A stretch of 64,000 bases of DNA, from the NCBI RefSeq assembly GCF_022605725.1, contig NC_065552.1:29771879-29835878 (forward strand), read 5' to 3'. Under the pieces are notes generated by a model. The model had not been told where the DNA came from, did no database searches, and worked only from the letters and a program-made list of their open reading frames with translations. Made by a program: the position numbers and the translations under genes. The stretch comes from Anthonomus grandis grandis (lineage: Eukaryota; Arthropoda; Insecta; Coleoptera; Curculionidae). Positions 28,101-43,100 of the stretch are shown piece by piece; within the stretch, counting starts at the first letter, position 1; each line of letters starts with the position of its first letter.

Positions 28101-31100
28101 AAGGAAGATTACTGCTGAATTAAATAGGTTGTAATTCCTTGATGATTTTATTAAATTTTATTGACGTTTATTTACTACAACCATTCGCAACAACCGGCAT
28201 AAAATCGACCTTACAAATTTTGTTCTTCAAACAACAAAGTTCTAATATAACTTGTGAATATTCTTTGTTTAATTTTTGAAACCCAGAACTATGTATCTAT
28301 TATGAAATATATGCGTCTTTCAGACATTATAGTACGCAAATAAAAAAAGTGATAAATGAGGGAGGACTGTTTAATGTGGAGACAGAAAAGTCCGAATTTA
28401 ACAGATTGGGCAGATTGAAAATATGCCTACTAGTTTCCGAAAGAACCACACATTTCCCACTAATTTTAAGCGCACGGTTGTAGAGAAAAATTCAAATTTG
28501 GCGCCATACTAAAATTTTTAATTGACAAGCCACAAACTTATTTTGGTTTCCGATTAGCATTACTTCTCGATAGTCAGAGAGCGCAACATTAAATCGACGG
28601 TTCAGTGTTTTATTGGCTCTTATAGGAATTTCTTATCTAAGAAGTATTAATCTATGTTCTGAGGTCCAAATGCGACTCTATTAACGAAGCCATCGAGCCA
28701 TTCCTCAAGGGAACTAATTGGTGAATTCTCTTCACTGTTCATGGTGTGCTGGCAGAAGTTGTTGAATCATGCAGCTGTAAATCTTTGATAAGAATTCGCT
28801 GAAGAGTGCCTGTTGAAATTTCCAGTTCTTTGATGGCGAATTGATATCTTTCCTTTTTTTGGCCTTTCTGTCACACTCTTGCGAACTGCCTATGAGCTCG
28901 TATCGTGTGGTTTACATCACTAACCAGTACTTTCGAATTTTTTATTATTCTTTTCACAGTAGATGAATTAGAAATATTATTTCGACCAAACAATGGAGGC
29001 ACTTTACGATTAATGGCAATTAAACTTTACCATTTTGATAATATTTTTTGATAATCAGGACGCGTTGTTATACCGTGTTATAAATAATCCACATTTACTA
29101 ATTCCCATTTGTCATATTTCGATCTGTCATGAAAAAGTCATGGCGTGCAATTCAAATATTGCATTTTTACTTAAATACCCTTTATATCTATACTGGAAAA
29201 GAAAAAGGGGAGAGACTGGTAATTTAAGCATACTTATATGTCATGTTTGAAAAAGCTTATCCCAGCAGAATAACTTAAACTATTCTGTTGTTGTGCTAGT
29301 GCCTTTAATAATATTAAACATGGAATGTAGATGCAGATATAATATATCATTGGAAATTCATAACATCTATGAATTTCCGGATAAGTCAGTGTTGAACAAC
29401 TGGCATGTGAATAAAGTAAATAAACAAGCTATGTTAATTCTCATTATAACAGGCTGTTTTATACTTACAATGATTATCATTACGAAAAAAATCTTGAGGC
29501 TCTAAAAATTTTAATGGGCATTATCCCCCTATAATTTTAATGTTGGATTGTCAAGTAATCTCCAGGTTTAGAGCCAAGAGAACAAAATTTAAAAAAAGTA
29601 AAAAAATCAGCTGATTCAGACTTAAGGTAATTTTTAGACTCTGCACAAAAGGAAAATTCAAGAGAAGAATGCTAAAGTAGCCCTGAAGAAAGCCATTGCC
29701 AAAACGTTATAACGACCATGTAAAATTCAACTTATGTTAAGATACTTTATATTAACTGTTTGTTCATTAATTAATAACATTCCTAAGCCCTTCTACCTTA
29801 AAGTATATGGCCTTACCAGTAATTCTTCATACTGCCTAATAATATCCTTTTCAGACATTGATTTAACCTTCTTCTCGTAGTCTTCGTCTTCGGTGGGGAG
29901 TTCGGAATCCCCATTGGAACCTAACTGGGAGGTGGGTCTCCCCCCTGTTGGCTTCTTGCCAGTGCCAGTTTTGAACCATGATTCTAACTGAAAAGATAAA
30001 ATTTAATTAATCCACACGAAATTAACAATTCAATTTTTTTAACTAAAGTGAATAAGACGTTTTTATAACAATTTATGAATTAAGTGGTATAAATAAATAG
30101 GAGTGTCAATTAAGAAGAGAATTGATTTAGAATTAATCCTTTGAGATTATATGTCAATATATTTGAGATCTGTGACTTCTTTTTGCCTCAGTGAATAAAA
30201 CGTTTTTCGACAATTCAAAACCTGGTATTCCATAGAATACAGACGACTATGACACGTGATACCACAAGTTTTTAATCTCTGAAAATACGAAAAATATCGT
30301 AAAAATATTAACTGCGTGGCAATGCCACACTCATATTTAAAAACCGGATTGGAAAATGGAAATGGAACTCTCCCTTGAAAATATAATGTATAGAGTATCC
30401 ATTAAAAACAAATCGGTATATTTTACTAACTTCTTGGTGACTCACTCTGCACATGTAAAATTATTTTTATTAACTATAGAGTTATATAACATAGATTTGG
30501 TATACCTATATATAGGAATTTGCTAAGGAACTGGTTTCTCTACCTCGTACCGCTTCATCTTAGCCATACATTTTGTTTTTCGTGCAATTTTCACATTTTA
30601 TGAAAAAACTCAAAATGTTATTAACGATAAAATACTTTAACCTTCCTATTATCTCACCACACCAATAATCGTTTTAGTACTAATTAATACGATAATACGA
30701 TAATAAACTACTTTTATAATTCATCCGATATACCTATAGCATGCCAATACGTATATGAATTTTTATTACAGGAAGGAATAGCACTTTAGGTCGTAATATA
30801 ATATACCATATACCCACATCCTTTAATGGGCTCTAACCGTTACAACGGCAATATTCGTTAATTTTCAAAATGTTTTTAAGAAACAATGGGTTGGTATGTG
30901 AAACGACATACCCAAATAAAAATCTGACTCATATCGAATTCTTTTGATAATGGATCAATTTTTTCATTGTTGCTACTCAGTTCAAGGTTGATTACAGAAA
31001 TGGTGATTATTCGGTGCTGTTGTATTTACTGATGTTTTATAGCACCCAATATTACATATTTCTTAATCTGAAAACAAACATAGACCCAGTAATAAACGAA

Positions 31101-34100
31101 TAACAAATGGTTTATCTCACGGATTAAAAATAACATTCCGCATTATTAGAAGAGTCTTGCGTCGGGTATTTGTGTCAACTCGATAAAGTGTAATACTGAT
31201 GCTTTCTGAATTTTTCAGAATTGATATTGAATGTTATATGTGTGACCTACACACCTCGCATTGAAATTTATGGTACGGTTTTATTGTCATTTCGACTTTG
31301 AACTGTCTTTATATGGGGTTTTGAGAAGGAAAATCGGTTAGCCCTGAATACAATGGGTTTTGCCTATACTATGTTTTTTTTTGTTTGGAATTGCACACTG
31401 CGTATAATGAATTCTTGCGTGTAGATATTCTTTAAAGATTTCAATAACAATTGTAATATTGAAGGACAATCAAACAATAAAATTGGCATTTTTATTTTCT
31501 GAAACGAATTCTGAATAATTCTGCCAGGAGATCGGTGAAACGTCATCAACTCCAACCTAACACACCTAGCACAAGAACCAAATAAGCGTAGCAACCTAAC
31601 ACAACAAGAATTCAGAAGAATTTGACAGATAGCAACTAACTGCAAAAATGATGTATTACTCGTAGATTAAAAACTCCTGTACCAGAATAGAGTAAAGTCG
31701 CACCAAATTTTAAAAAAAGCGGCAAATTATTAGCACGCAACTATAGGTCCATAAGACTAATTATTATTTGCAAAACTATGGAGTCCATTGTTCAAGATAA
31801 ATTACATTAGGTTAAAAAAATGCAACAGGTGGTAATGAAATTACTGCATTTTACTACTCTTCGGTACATTTTGAATAGATACCCATAAGAAGAGGTTTCA
31901 TTTATTCACACTAAATTTCAGCAAAATCAAAAATTCATTGGCTCCGAAATGTGTTTTGGGAAATTTGAAATAAATCTTGTGTATTTAAATGCAACAAAAC
32001 AATACATCTGTGGTGTCATTATGATGGGTATATATTTGTTGCTATGATTTTTTACGATAGATTTGAAAATAGTTAATATTATTTTTAGTGAACATCTCTT
32101 AGCCATAGACTACACACTATTTTAAAATTTATTTGCGGTAATTTTTATTTTTATTTTTTTAATTTTTCATTATAATCTTCAGTTATGAAATTAACGTTTT
32201 CTGATTATGCATCTAATATACGCACCTGCATCATATAATGCCTTAGAAGCCAAAAGGCTTTACGAGGAACAATTTCCGAATTGTGGAATTTCTGATAGGA
32301 GAAATGTTTTCGACGAGTTTGAAGAAAACTGGTAACAATTATATTTTATTAGGAAATAAATGCGTAATTTTAGGAATGTTTTTCAAAGCTAACCGTAATT
32401 GCGTCAGTCATGGTAATGGCACCGAAGAAATTAGTAGATGCCTTGTAGGGCAGATCCTTCTACAAGAGTACGAAAATTAGCAATCGAGTTTGAATGGCAA
32501 AAAATTCTTAAAACAACAGTTGCATCCCTACCATTTACAAAAAGTTCATGCACTCTACCTGAATATTTTCCATGACGAATGAAGTTCTCAAATTAGATTT
32601 TGAGTAAACATATAAATAATACAAACTTCTTTCTGTCAATTATTTTTAGTGATGAAGATGGATTTTTAAAAAACGGCATTAGCAACTTTTAAAATTTTCA
32701 TTTATGTGCAGACGAAAATCAATAACTCTTGTCAACGGGCAGCATTTAATTGGACCGTTTGTCTTATCAAGAAGGCGAACTGGATTTGAAATTTCTCCAG
32801 AACAATTTACCAGAACTTTTAGAAGATCTGTCCATTGGCAATGTCGTCTTAATATATGGTTCATGCATGATTGAACATCACCACACTTTAGCCTAGTAGT
32901 TGGGATTTATTTAAATAGACATTTTAACAATCAGTGATGGACTTTTCTATTTAAAAATAAAGCATGATGATTTGAAGAGCAATCTTTACCCATTTGATTA
33001 AGAACTTAAGTTTAAATAAATATTTAGATAAAACCTGCTTTAATTAGTGTGATCAAAGAATATATCCTGATCTTCAAGTAAGTACTCAGGTCCAAGTCTA
33101 AACTCCACCATTTGAAGACTACAACGGCTATTATTGACCTTTTTCAGTAGTGGTGTCTAAGAACTAAGGCTGTTGCTCAAAGACAACTCTCACTTTAAAG
33201 TCCAAAATTTAAAAAATGAATGGGACTATTTTCATTAAATAAAGACCATGAAAAGTATTCTGTACAAATGTTGCTCAGGCATCTAGAATTTGATTAGTTC
33301 CTGCACTCCTGTTAGAGATATTTTGATAAGAAAAAGTTAATCTTAATTCTTACAATTAATGAAATATTCTTTAATGGCTTGCCCCTTATCAGTTTCGGCA
33401 GATCAATATCTTAGTTATGCTTAAAACTATCCAGCTTTAAAATCACGATCCGAAAAATCCAGATTCAATTCCAATTAAGCATCTTTGGATTTGTATGTAT
33501 AAAAGGGTGAGATATTGATATTGCAACTGAAAAGCCTGCAGTAGTACACCTTCATTTTAGCTCAAAAATTACCAGATTTAGAGTCAGACGAATCCATATT
33601 TAATTCCAATAAACTGTCTTTAGCGTAGGAAGAGACCCGTGCCTTGGCCTCCTCGATCACCTGATCTAATCCCTTATGGGGATAGCTATACAGAAAAATC
33701 ACCTTACTAATCCAGTTGCCGCTAAAGAAATTTTATTAAGAATTAATTTTCTTCATCTTCAATGTCTTCTGCGGAGAAATAAGGGCCGATATTCAGCAAA
33801 TCTTTTGTTCAAAGAATAAGGGAATCCCTGCTTTTAGTACTCCTGTATAACATAAGATAATGGATTATTTTTAATATTAATTTTAATATTGGGCTTCATA
33901 TAAGTGCACAGTAAGATTCCTAAACAATTCCTACAGCCATGAATATTGACACCATCTTCAGGCGCCAAGGAATTTGTGTTTTTCATGTAATGATGAAAGA
34001 CAGACATTTAGATATGAATTAAGTAGTAATTTATTATCTTTAAACTAGGACTAGTTGAACGTTAATTACCTACATTGCCATTGTATTGGTTGTTCGGTAA

Positions 34101-37100
34101 ATATATTATCATCAGAAAATATCAAAAAATTTGGAATATTTTCATTTTAGGAAATTTAGAAAAAGAAGATTCATAAAGATAAAGATGTTCATTTTAGGAA
34201 ATTTAGAAAATTTAGGAAAAGTAGCTGAAAAATGCGGGTTTTTTTACATAGAATTTCAAGACATTAAAAATAAAAATCAGTCTCTTTTGGCAAGGGGTAT
34301 GTTCTATCTTGAAAATAAAATATGAAGATTTGAAATTATCTAGCTGCTAGATTTTAGAAGTAAAAAGAAACATAAAGACAAATTGGATGCAGCTATATCT
34401 CTTACTATTATAGTTGTATTTGATTTCAAATATTTGCATTGCAGGACTTGCATGCCACATAATTTCCTGCTAACATTCTTACTTGTTCGTTATGATTGAA
34501 AAAGAGCGATGATGACCTTCAATAGCTCTCATTTGAAAAAAGAGAATCTAAAATATATTTCGACTTTTCAAAATAAAAGCAGACTAAAGCATATTGTTTA
34601 CTTCTTCGGTTGATTATTGATTTCTTCCCTTTTTTCCGCAAATATAAATAAATATCAAATCAGACAGTTGAAGTAACAGTAAATATAACAATGACTTGGA
34701 GGCGCTATTTGAAACTGCCTGGATGAAATGCAAAAGTGCCTCAACTACTAAAAAAAAAATGGGCACTTACTTCATTAGGCAGTTGAATAATAAATTTTCA
34801 ACTCTCTGGAAAAAAGACATTAATCCGATTTTCTGGAAAATCCAATAAAAATTAGATATAACTCAAATGCCTGAAATAATAAGAAATAAGTCCAACAGCC
34901 TGAAAGGAATACGCAATAAATTGTCCAAATCCCAGGCAGTTAAAGAATGAATTTTCAATTCCCTGGAAAAATTGAGTAATTTTAATTTTCTAGATACAAT
35001 AAAAAATAAGTTCAGCTTCATGGAAACAAATAAAACCAACATTAAATTCTGGAACAAAGGAAAAGTTACTCCTTAAAATGAATTTTTAATTCCGTGGAAA
35101 ATAATTTCATATCAGTGACATATCCCTGTCTCAGTTCTTTAATATCCTCGGTATCATTCTAAAATTGTGTTTTTCTAGTTCAGTTAATTTAATCACGGAT
35201 GAATACACTCATTTTATAATAATTATTTTCTTTATTTTAAACTGCGTCCAGGATATATGTCTTAGGAGAGCCAAAATATCGACTTTTTCGGACATATTCC
35301 TGTCTCAGTTCTTTAATATCCTCGGTATCATTCTAAGATTGTGTTTTTCTAGTTCAGTTAATCCAATTACTGACGGATACACTCATTTTATTATAATAAT
35401 TCTTTTCTTATTTTTAAACTGCGTCCAGGATATATATCTTAGGAGAGCCAAAATCTCGACTTTTTCGGACATATCCCTATCTCACTTTTTTAATGTTCTC
35501 GGTATCATTCTAAAATTGTTTTTCTAGTTCAGGTAATTTAATCACGGACGAATACACTCCTATTACTTGTACTATAATTTTTCATCAAATTTGATTGACA
35601 CTCTCAAATATTTCGATTCGATGATAAATTGCTATTCAAATATTTTTCCAACAGAGGAAGGATACTAATCGGTCTTAAATGATTTAATTCTATTGGCTTT
35701 ATTAGTGCAGCTGTGCAGAAAGGCAGGCACAATTTAACATCCCTTATTGATAATCTTGACCAGCATTGAAAGTTATTTTAAAGATAATTTTATTTAAGTT
35801 TTCTTGATCAATCAATTTAAAGTTTAATTCGTTAAGGAGATTATTTAATCTAGTTATTTTGCAAAACTCAATAGCAAATGACCTGAACCTAGCCCAATTG
35901 ATTATTTTGTATACTTTTTTTCTATTTATAATCAAGAAAAGACTATTTATTATTATTAATAATAAATTCTTGTCATACAGTGTCTGGTGTATCTGTATCT
36001 GAATAAAAAATTGTGTATTTTAAAGGCATTATTAATATTTTCCGAAATGTATGTATGTTATCTTTTCCTGAATTAAATAAAATTCATTTACTCTCTATAA
36101 TCTAATGTGCATCTAATTTTCATTTAAAAAATCTCTGTTGAGCCCTATCTCGTAACCTAATTAGTTTTCTAATGTAAGTGGTTATTCATGGCAAATATGG
36201 TTTTTCATTAATATTTTTAGTCTTTGTAGGGGCATGTTTGCTTAATATTGAATCAAGTGGGAATGTAAAATATGTGCTTTTGCCTCAATATTACCACCTA
36301 AAAATTCTGTGCTTAAATCAATATATGTCATTTTAAGCATTTATGAAAAAAAAAATTTAGGTCACTAGAGTCATTAATTTCAAGCATTTTAGTAAAAACA
36401 CCTTTAGATGATATACCTACATAGCTATACATTATAGTAACTTGTTCCTAATCCAATTATCACACTAAAATCACAGAAAAATCACTCTTTTTCACCCACA
36501 TTAAGTACTTACATCGCTAAAGTTGAACATGTTTCTCGTTCTAATTTCACAATATTATGACGATAAGGAAAACCAAATTGGCAAGAAAACAAAAAAATAT
36601 ATTTTGGGACATCAATAATTTGGTTTAGCATTAAGGCGACAAAATACTAAAATAACCGTCAGCTTTCAAAACGATTTTCATTTATAATCTTTGTATTTTG
36701 AATAAAAAAATTAATTTTGATGCAATTTTAATCCCATCCATTGAATCTAAGCTTTAAATAGTTGCTTCAAAAACCATTAACAAACGAAAACAAACAAAAT
36801 TAACTTCAATTATTGCGAAATTAGAACAAGAAAAAATACAAATTTAAAAACCGGAACGGTCGAGCTCGAGAGTCGCGCTTTTCCACTGTAAAATCAAAAC
36901 AAGACGTGTATAGAATAACAAATATTACGTAGAGCGTGTGCATATGAAACTGTGTTAAAACTAAACTAGCGTTAAATAATAATCAATGCGCGTAAAGCGG
37001 GAGATGTTAATGAAATGAGCTAACGAAGTGCGATATTTAGAATTAACCAGAAAAATTACGTTGATTTCCAAGAGTTTCATATTCTTAATAAGTTGATGTC

Positions 37101-40100
37101 GTTACTAAGAGTTTTGCCATACAAATTCAATGTATTAAATAAAAAACAAAATATCTATACCTAATAATTATGAAAAGTAAAGTTCGCAATACGTTTCAGG
37201 GCATACCTAGATGTAAGCTTATCTGGAGACCACCATTTTTGGTTAAAAATAAAACAAAAGAAATTAATTAAATACTATATACAATAGCATTCAGATATAA
37301 AAAAAGCAGTCAAATCTATTATCACGTATCTGCAAATGTATGTCTGTGCAAAATCATTAAAAATCTCATAACTGCGAGTGTCATTCCTTATATTTTCCCA
37401 CCCCCCTTAACTTTTTTGGACCACCCTGTATAAAAAAAAAAATAAAAGTTGTAGGGTTTAACATGTAGTTTTTGCAAAATATAGTATCATGTATACGGAG
37501 TGTTGCAAAAAGAATAAAAAAAAACAGAGGAAATATTTTATAAACGGGACACGCTGTATTTAATTTTTTTAAATGATAGGTTTTTTGTTCTTATTTCAAA
37601 AATATATGCATTATTACCATTTGGTTCTGTGGTTTTTGAAATATTTTAGTTTAAAGCTCATGATCTGATTGCCTGGCTTTCATTATAGACGAGTATAATA
37701 TGGCCATTGTTGCTAAAAAACTTTAAAATATACAAAGTTACAACATTGACAAAAAGAGTAATAATATTAAGTAAATTTCGATAATTATTCTCTTAATTTG
37801 TCCGGCACAATCATGCATAAAATACTCACTTTACACTCTTGCCAGAGTTTGTTTCCCATTCATAAAAAAAGGATCATTTCATACACTTGGTACATAAATA
37901 ACTATTTTGTGAGTTTTTATTATACTCATGTAAAAATGCGTTATACAGATCAAGAGAAATGCGAAATATTACGTTTAAATTTTTATTATCGTTCAAGAGA
38001 GAAGATGGACGGTTATATTCAAACAGAGCTCTTCCAAATCGAATAACTTTTATCAACGTAGATAGGGGATTCAGCCTTCAAAGGTGTTTTCAAAGGAAGT
38101 TTTCAAAGGTATTTTCAAAGTGTTGTATGGGGATGTTTCTCGGCTCGTGGCATGGGACCCATAGTAAGCATAGTGTGCAAAATGGATCGTTTCATGTACA
38201 AAGACATTCTGCAAACACATTTAGTGCCGAATATGGATGAAGTCATGCCAGTAACAGCCATATTTCAGCATGACAACGATCCAAAACATGCTTCTCAATT
38301 TGTTAAGAGATAGCTATCCGATGAAAAAATAAACGTAATGGTCTGGCCATCTCAATCGCCAGACCTAAACCCTATAGAGAATTTATGGCATTACATTGAC
38401 ACCAAAATCAGCCACCTAACATGGTCTAATACAAATATTCTCTTTGAAATAGTGGAAAAGGCTTGGAAAGAAGTGAACGATGACTATATTATGAAATTAA
38501 TTGAGTCCATGCCAAGACGATGTGCAGATGTTATAAAGGAGAAGTAGTACTACACGAACTATTGAATTGATTTTAATTTAGTTGTGTTATATATTTTTTA
38601 GAATCAAAACTATTTTTTGTTGCTATATTTTTGAATAATAAATTTGCATAAAACAATTTGGTGTTTTATTTATTATGATACAAAAAATTTCTTAGAGAAG
38701 TTTTCTTAGAGAAGCTACCCATCCGTCAATAAACCCAAATAATACGACACCACAAAATATGATTCCTGCTGTAAATTTTTGAAATAATAGGTATGAAATA
38801 TGGATAGGTAGGCGAGGAACAATGAACTGGCCACCAAATAGTCTAGAACTTACACCCTTGAATTAATTTTGTGGAGGCTTTTTAAAGGACAAATTGTATT
38901 GTAGAAAAACTCAGGATTAGAATTCTAAATTCTATAAACCCGCTTAACCAGAAAACAACTTCAGAATATATTAGTAATGCAATCTATAAGTTAGAAAGGG
39001 ACTTTCAAAATTTTATTTTATCAAAATGGTGGGAAAAATCTGCAATTGTGAAATTATACACAATTGCAGATGTTTGCACATGTTAGTCGTATATTAGTTA
39101 ACTATGTAATAAAGAAAATTATTGGTATTCGGGTTATTGCATTAATTTATATCTATTTTTCACTGTTTTTTTTTACATTAAAATGTATAGCTTTTTAAAA
39201 TAATAATTTTGAAAAAGTATACTCTAACCAGTTTCTAACGTTAAAACACAAACAATGACTAACACTGAGTGCCAGTCTCACAGTCAAATCATAAAGTTTC
39301 AAACCAAAATATTTCAAAAACGGCTGAAAAATGTTATAATTGCTATAAATATAAAAATGTTAAATATGTTATAAATGTTAATAATGCATATACTATTAAA
39401 ATGAGAATAAAAAGACCTATCATTTAAAAAAAATACATGGTGTCCCATTTGCCTCGACTTTTCTTACAGATTTAGACCAAGTCCTAATAAGTAAACATAA
39501 TAACGCAGCGTGTATTTTAGTTGGGGATATAAATATAAATTTAATACTTCAAAATTAAACGACGAATAATTATATAAATATTTTGTAAAAAAAAAATGTT
39601 GTGGGTTTCTAAGCTATATTAATGGACCAACAAGAACAGTAGCAGACTCTAAATCTTGCATTGACCACTTATTTCTTTATACTTCGCAAAGGATTAAGAA
39701 TACATTTAGTTTTGGGTTTTACATTATAACGTCAGATATAACAGATCATTTTTCAATTGTGTTCAAGATGCAGTCCCTTTTTAAAATAACAGAATTCACT
39801 AATAACCAGCAAACTTTCTATATGCGCCTTAACTATAATAAACTAAAGGAGAATTTAAGAGTGATTCATTAAGATGATGTTTATGACAAGACTCAATGTG
39901 AATCTGCTTAAGGATGCTTTATAAATAAACTAAAGAAGATTGCAGATTTTTTTAGATTTGCAAATGAAAACATATAACAGCCAAAATAAAAAAACTAAAG
40001 CCTTGGATAACTTTGGGATTAATAAAATCAATCAGGTATAGAGACTTAAAAAAAAAATAAAAAACAAAGAAAACACTGTGCTTCTGAATCAATATAAAAA

Positions 40101-43100
40101 TTATCGAAATACTTTGAACCGGCTAATAAAAGAAACTAAAGCAAACTACATGCTTCAAGATAAAATTTAACAAAACCAAAAAAATCTAAAGAACATGACA
40201 ATGTGGAGAGTTATACAGGAAGAACTTTATTGTGACAAAAGCGTTAAGAATATTCAACTAAAGGACAAAAATAACATTTTACAACAAGATAAAATTAAAG
40301 TTCCAGATATTTTTAATGATTATTTTGTAAATATTGGTAAATCAATAGCGGACAAACCACCTTACAGTGAAACAAAAACTGGCCTAAAAATATTTCCTAG
40401 TTTATTCATGACACCTGTAACAGAGGAAGAATTAATCAGAAATATAAATAAAAAAATAATTGAGCTCCGAGGCTTGGGATTATTAGCAAGACCCTAAAAG
40501 ATATAAAATACTCAATTGCAATTCAATTTGGAAAGGTTCCATGCGAATTGAAAAAGTCGATAACAATACCTATATACAAAGGAAAAGAAACATATTTGCC
40601 TGAAAATGATCGTCCAGTGCCTTTGATTAACAACATATAGCTAAAATACTGGAGCCTTGCATAAAAGACAGAATTACCAGTCACTAGAAAAATTTAATAT
40701 TCTTTCACCCAAGCAGTTTGGTTTTCGACAAAGAAGATCTACTAAGTTTATTTATAGTCATATTAATAAAAATAAAAACCCTTTAGTAATATTCTTAGAT
40801 CTGGCGAAAGCTTTTGATAGTGTTTCACATAATATTCTTTTAGATGAATTAAGCCATTATGTGGGATAAAGGGAGTTTGCCAAGATTTAATAAAAAGAGA
40901 TCGACAGCAGTGCGTGAAAATTGAAAATAAGCAAAGTGGGTTTAAAACAATTCAATGTGGTTTCCTCAAAGAACTGGGCCGCTTCTGTTTTCACTGTATA
41001 ATTATGATTGGCTAAATATAAATACTTCAAGCAAACTCAAATCATATGCGGACGACACAGCGCTTCTCCTATAGGGGGATATCTGAAATGTAACAGTAGA
41101 ACTAGCTAAAACTGAATTTGAAAAGGTTTGTGAATACCTGAGTGAGAATCGTTTTACGATTAACATAGAAAAAATAAAGTTTCACACACATTAGCATACG
41201 TGACTTACATAATTATCAGACTGATAGTATAGACATTCATACTCTCAAATGTTTAAACAGAGACACACCATGTCAATGTACTAAAGTTATAATAAAAGTT
41301 AAACATGAACCTTTCAAGTAGGCTTTAGAAGCTCTCTATTTGCACTCGAAATATTTTCATAAATTCTTGCTTTGGTTGTTCACTCTGAGGGAGTATTTAG
41401 GCCATCGCAGTAGTGAATGAACTGCAGAGAGCATTTCAGGAATCTTGTAGTTACGATTCAATATCAATTCAACCTTGAGAATATTCACCAAGTCCACCAC
41501 TTTGGCGAAAGAGATCATTCTAACATTATGGGAAACAAATAATTTATTGCGACTGTAAGGAGAAATTAATTTTTTATGATTAGATCTACTTTCTATCCAA
41601 ATATTAATTGCGTGATAATCAAGAAATATAGAAAGAACTTATAATGAATACACTTTTTTAAACCCTGAAAAAATATATATAAATCTATAAGGAGTGTTCC
41701 TCTCTCTAAACATACAAACTCGTTATACGTATTAAATGAACAAAAGGGGAACTATAATGATGTCATCGACCATGCGGTTTATCAATACAAAGTTCACCGA
41801 AGTTCGAGGTTTGCACACATCACGGCAAAACCTGTTTTAAAAGGACCAGTTATTAAAAAAAAGGTACATACGCGATATTAAGCACATAATTGGGATGCCT
41901 AAGATTTCAACAAAAAAAAAATTACAATAGACTTAGAGCTTTAGAGAGTGTTTTTGGTCTCCTTGAAGTATGTATTTTCAAAATGTATCTTAAGTATTCT
42001 ATAAAAAATTACAAAGTGGGTTATCTGTCAAACGCAAAATACCTACTTACTTCAAATTTCCATCTGTTTCCTTAATCAATTTAAAAAAATAAACATCAAA
42101 GGCGTTTAATGAAAAAAAATCAAAATTTACATTTACATAATTGTCAATAATCCAAAACAGATACACAAAACTTGAGTAGGTGGCCTATTAAGTAAGCTGT
42201 TAAAAATACTTTAGTATTTGTGCAGTCATTTCAGAAAATAACTTATCGATGGCGGATGGAAAATATCAAAAAAATTAAATGACTTATTAACAATAAGTGA
42301 ATCACTCAGGATTCGGTACAAATGAATAACACCTCTTCAGAATATAGTTTGATTAAAACTTAACGTATTTTGCGTTTTAAATTTATTACAATTTTTTCAG
42401 CCGCAAAAAGAGATGAGTAACACTTATGGCCTTGCCTCTCCAACTAGGCAACAATCGAAATACAATCTGGTAGGATGGCGTCACACCATGCAAATTTATA
42501 CTTTAAGGTTTTCAAGTTTATGTTTGTTTTAAGAAATGATTAAGTTTGTTGACAAATAGTGCAAACATTAAATCACGTTTAATTACATTTCTACACAGAA
42601 TTAAACTCTGGTACCCACAGAAAATGCAGGTTTTCTGAACAAAGTATCGGCATCAATTAACTGATCTAAAATATATCTTGCTAGTGATCTGTTTAGTAAA
42701 ATCTTTTTATTGGCATAAAACCCTTATTTTCACAGGTGATAAAAATATATAGGGAAAATAATGATTTAATTCATCTAAAGAAATTTTGCAGTGGCCCGAC
42801 TATTGATGTTAAACGTCGACATTACGTCAACGTTTAACATCATTGTGTTGAGATGTTAAAATATTAATCTAGTGTGCTATGACTATGATAAGACAGTGAA
42901 TGTGTGATCAAGGTGGCTTGGAACAATTGATTAGAACAGCCACCTTTCAATCACACACACTCCCTTCAAAGCCAGCATGACGAAAAGATCATTGTTTTAA
43001 CATACTCATGGCACATACCAAAATTTAAATATCTAGATTGTTTAAACAACGCCGCGATTTTTTTTTTAGTTATTTAATTTTTAGTCACGAAGAAATTGAT

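Noticed and set aside
35165..35527. 120-codon open frame with internally repeated protein
   Set aside because: Entirely explained by the 175-bp tandem repeat. No start context and no similarity.
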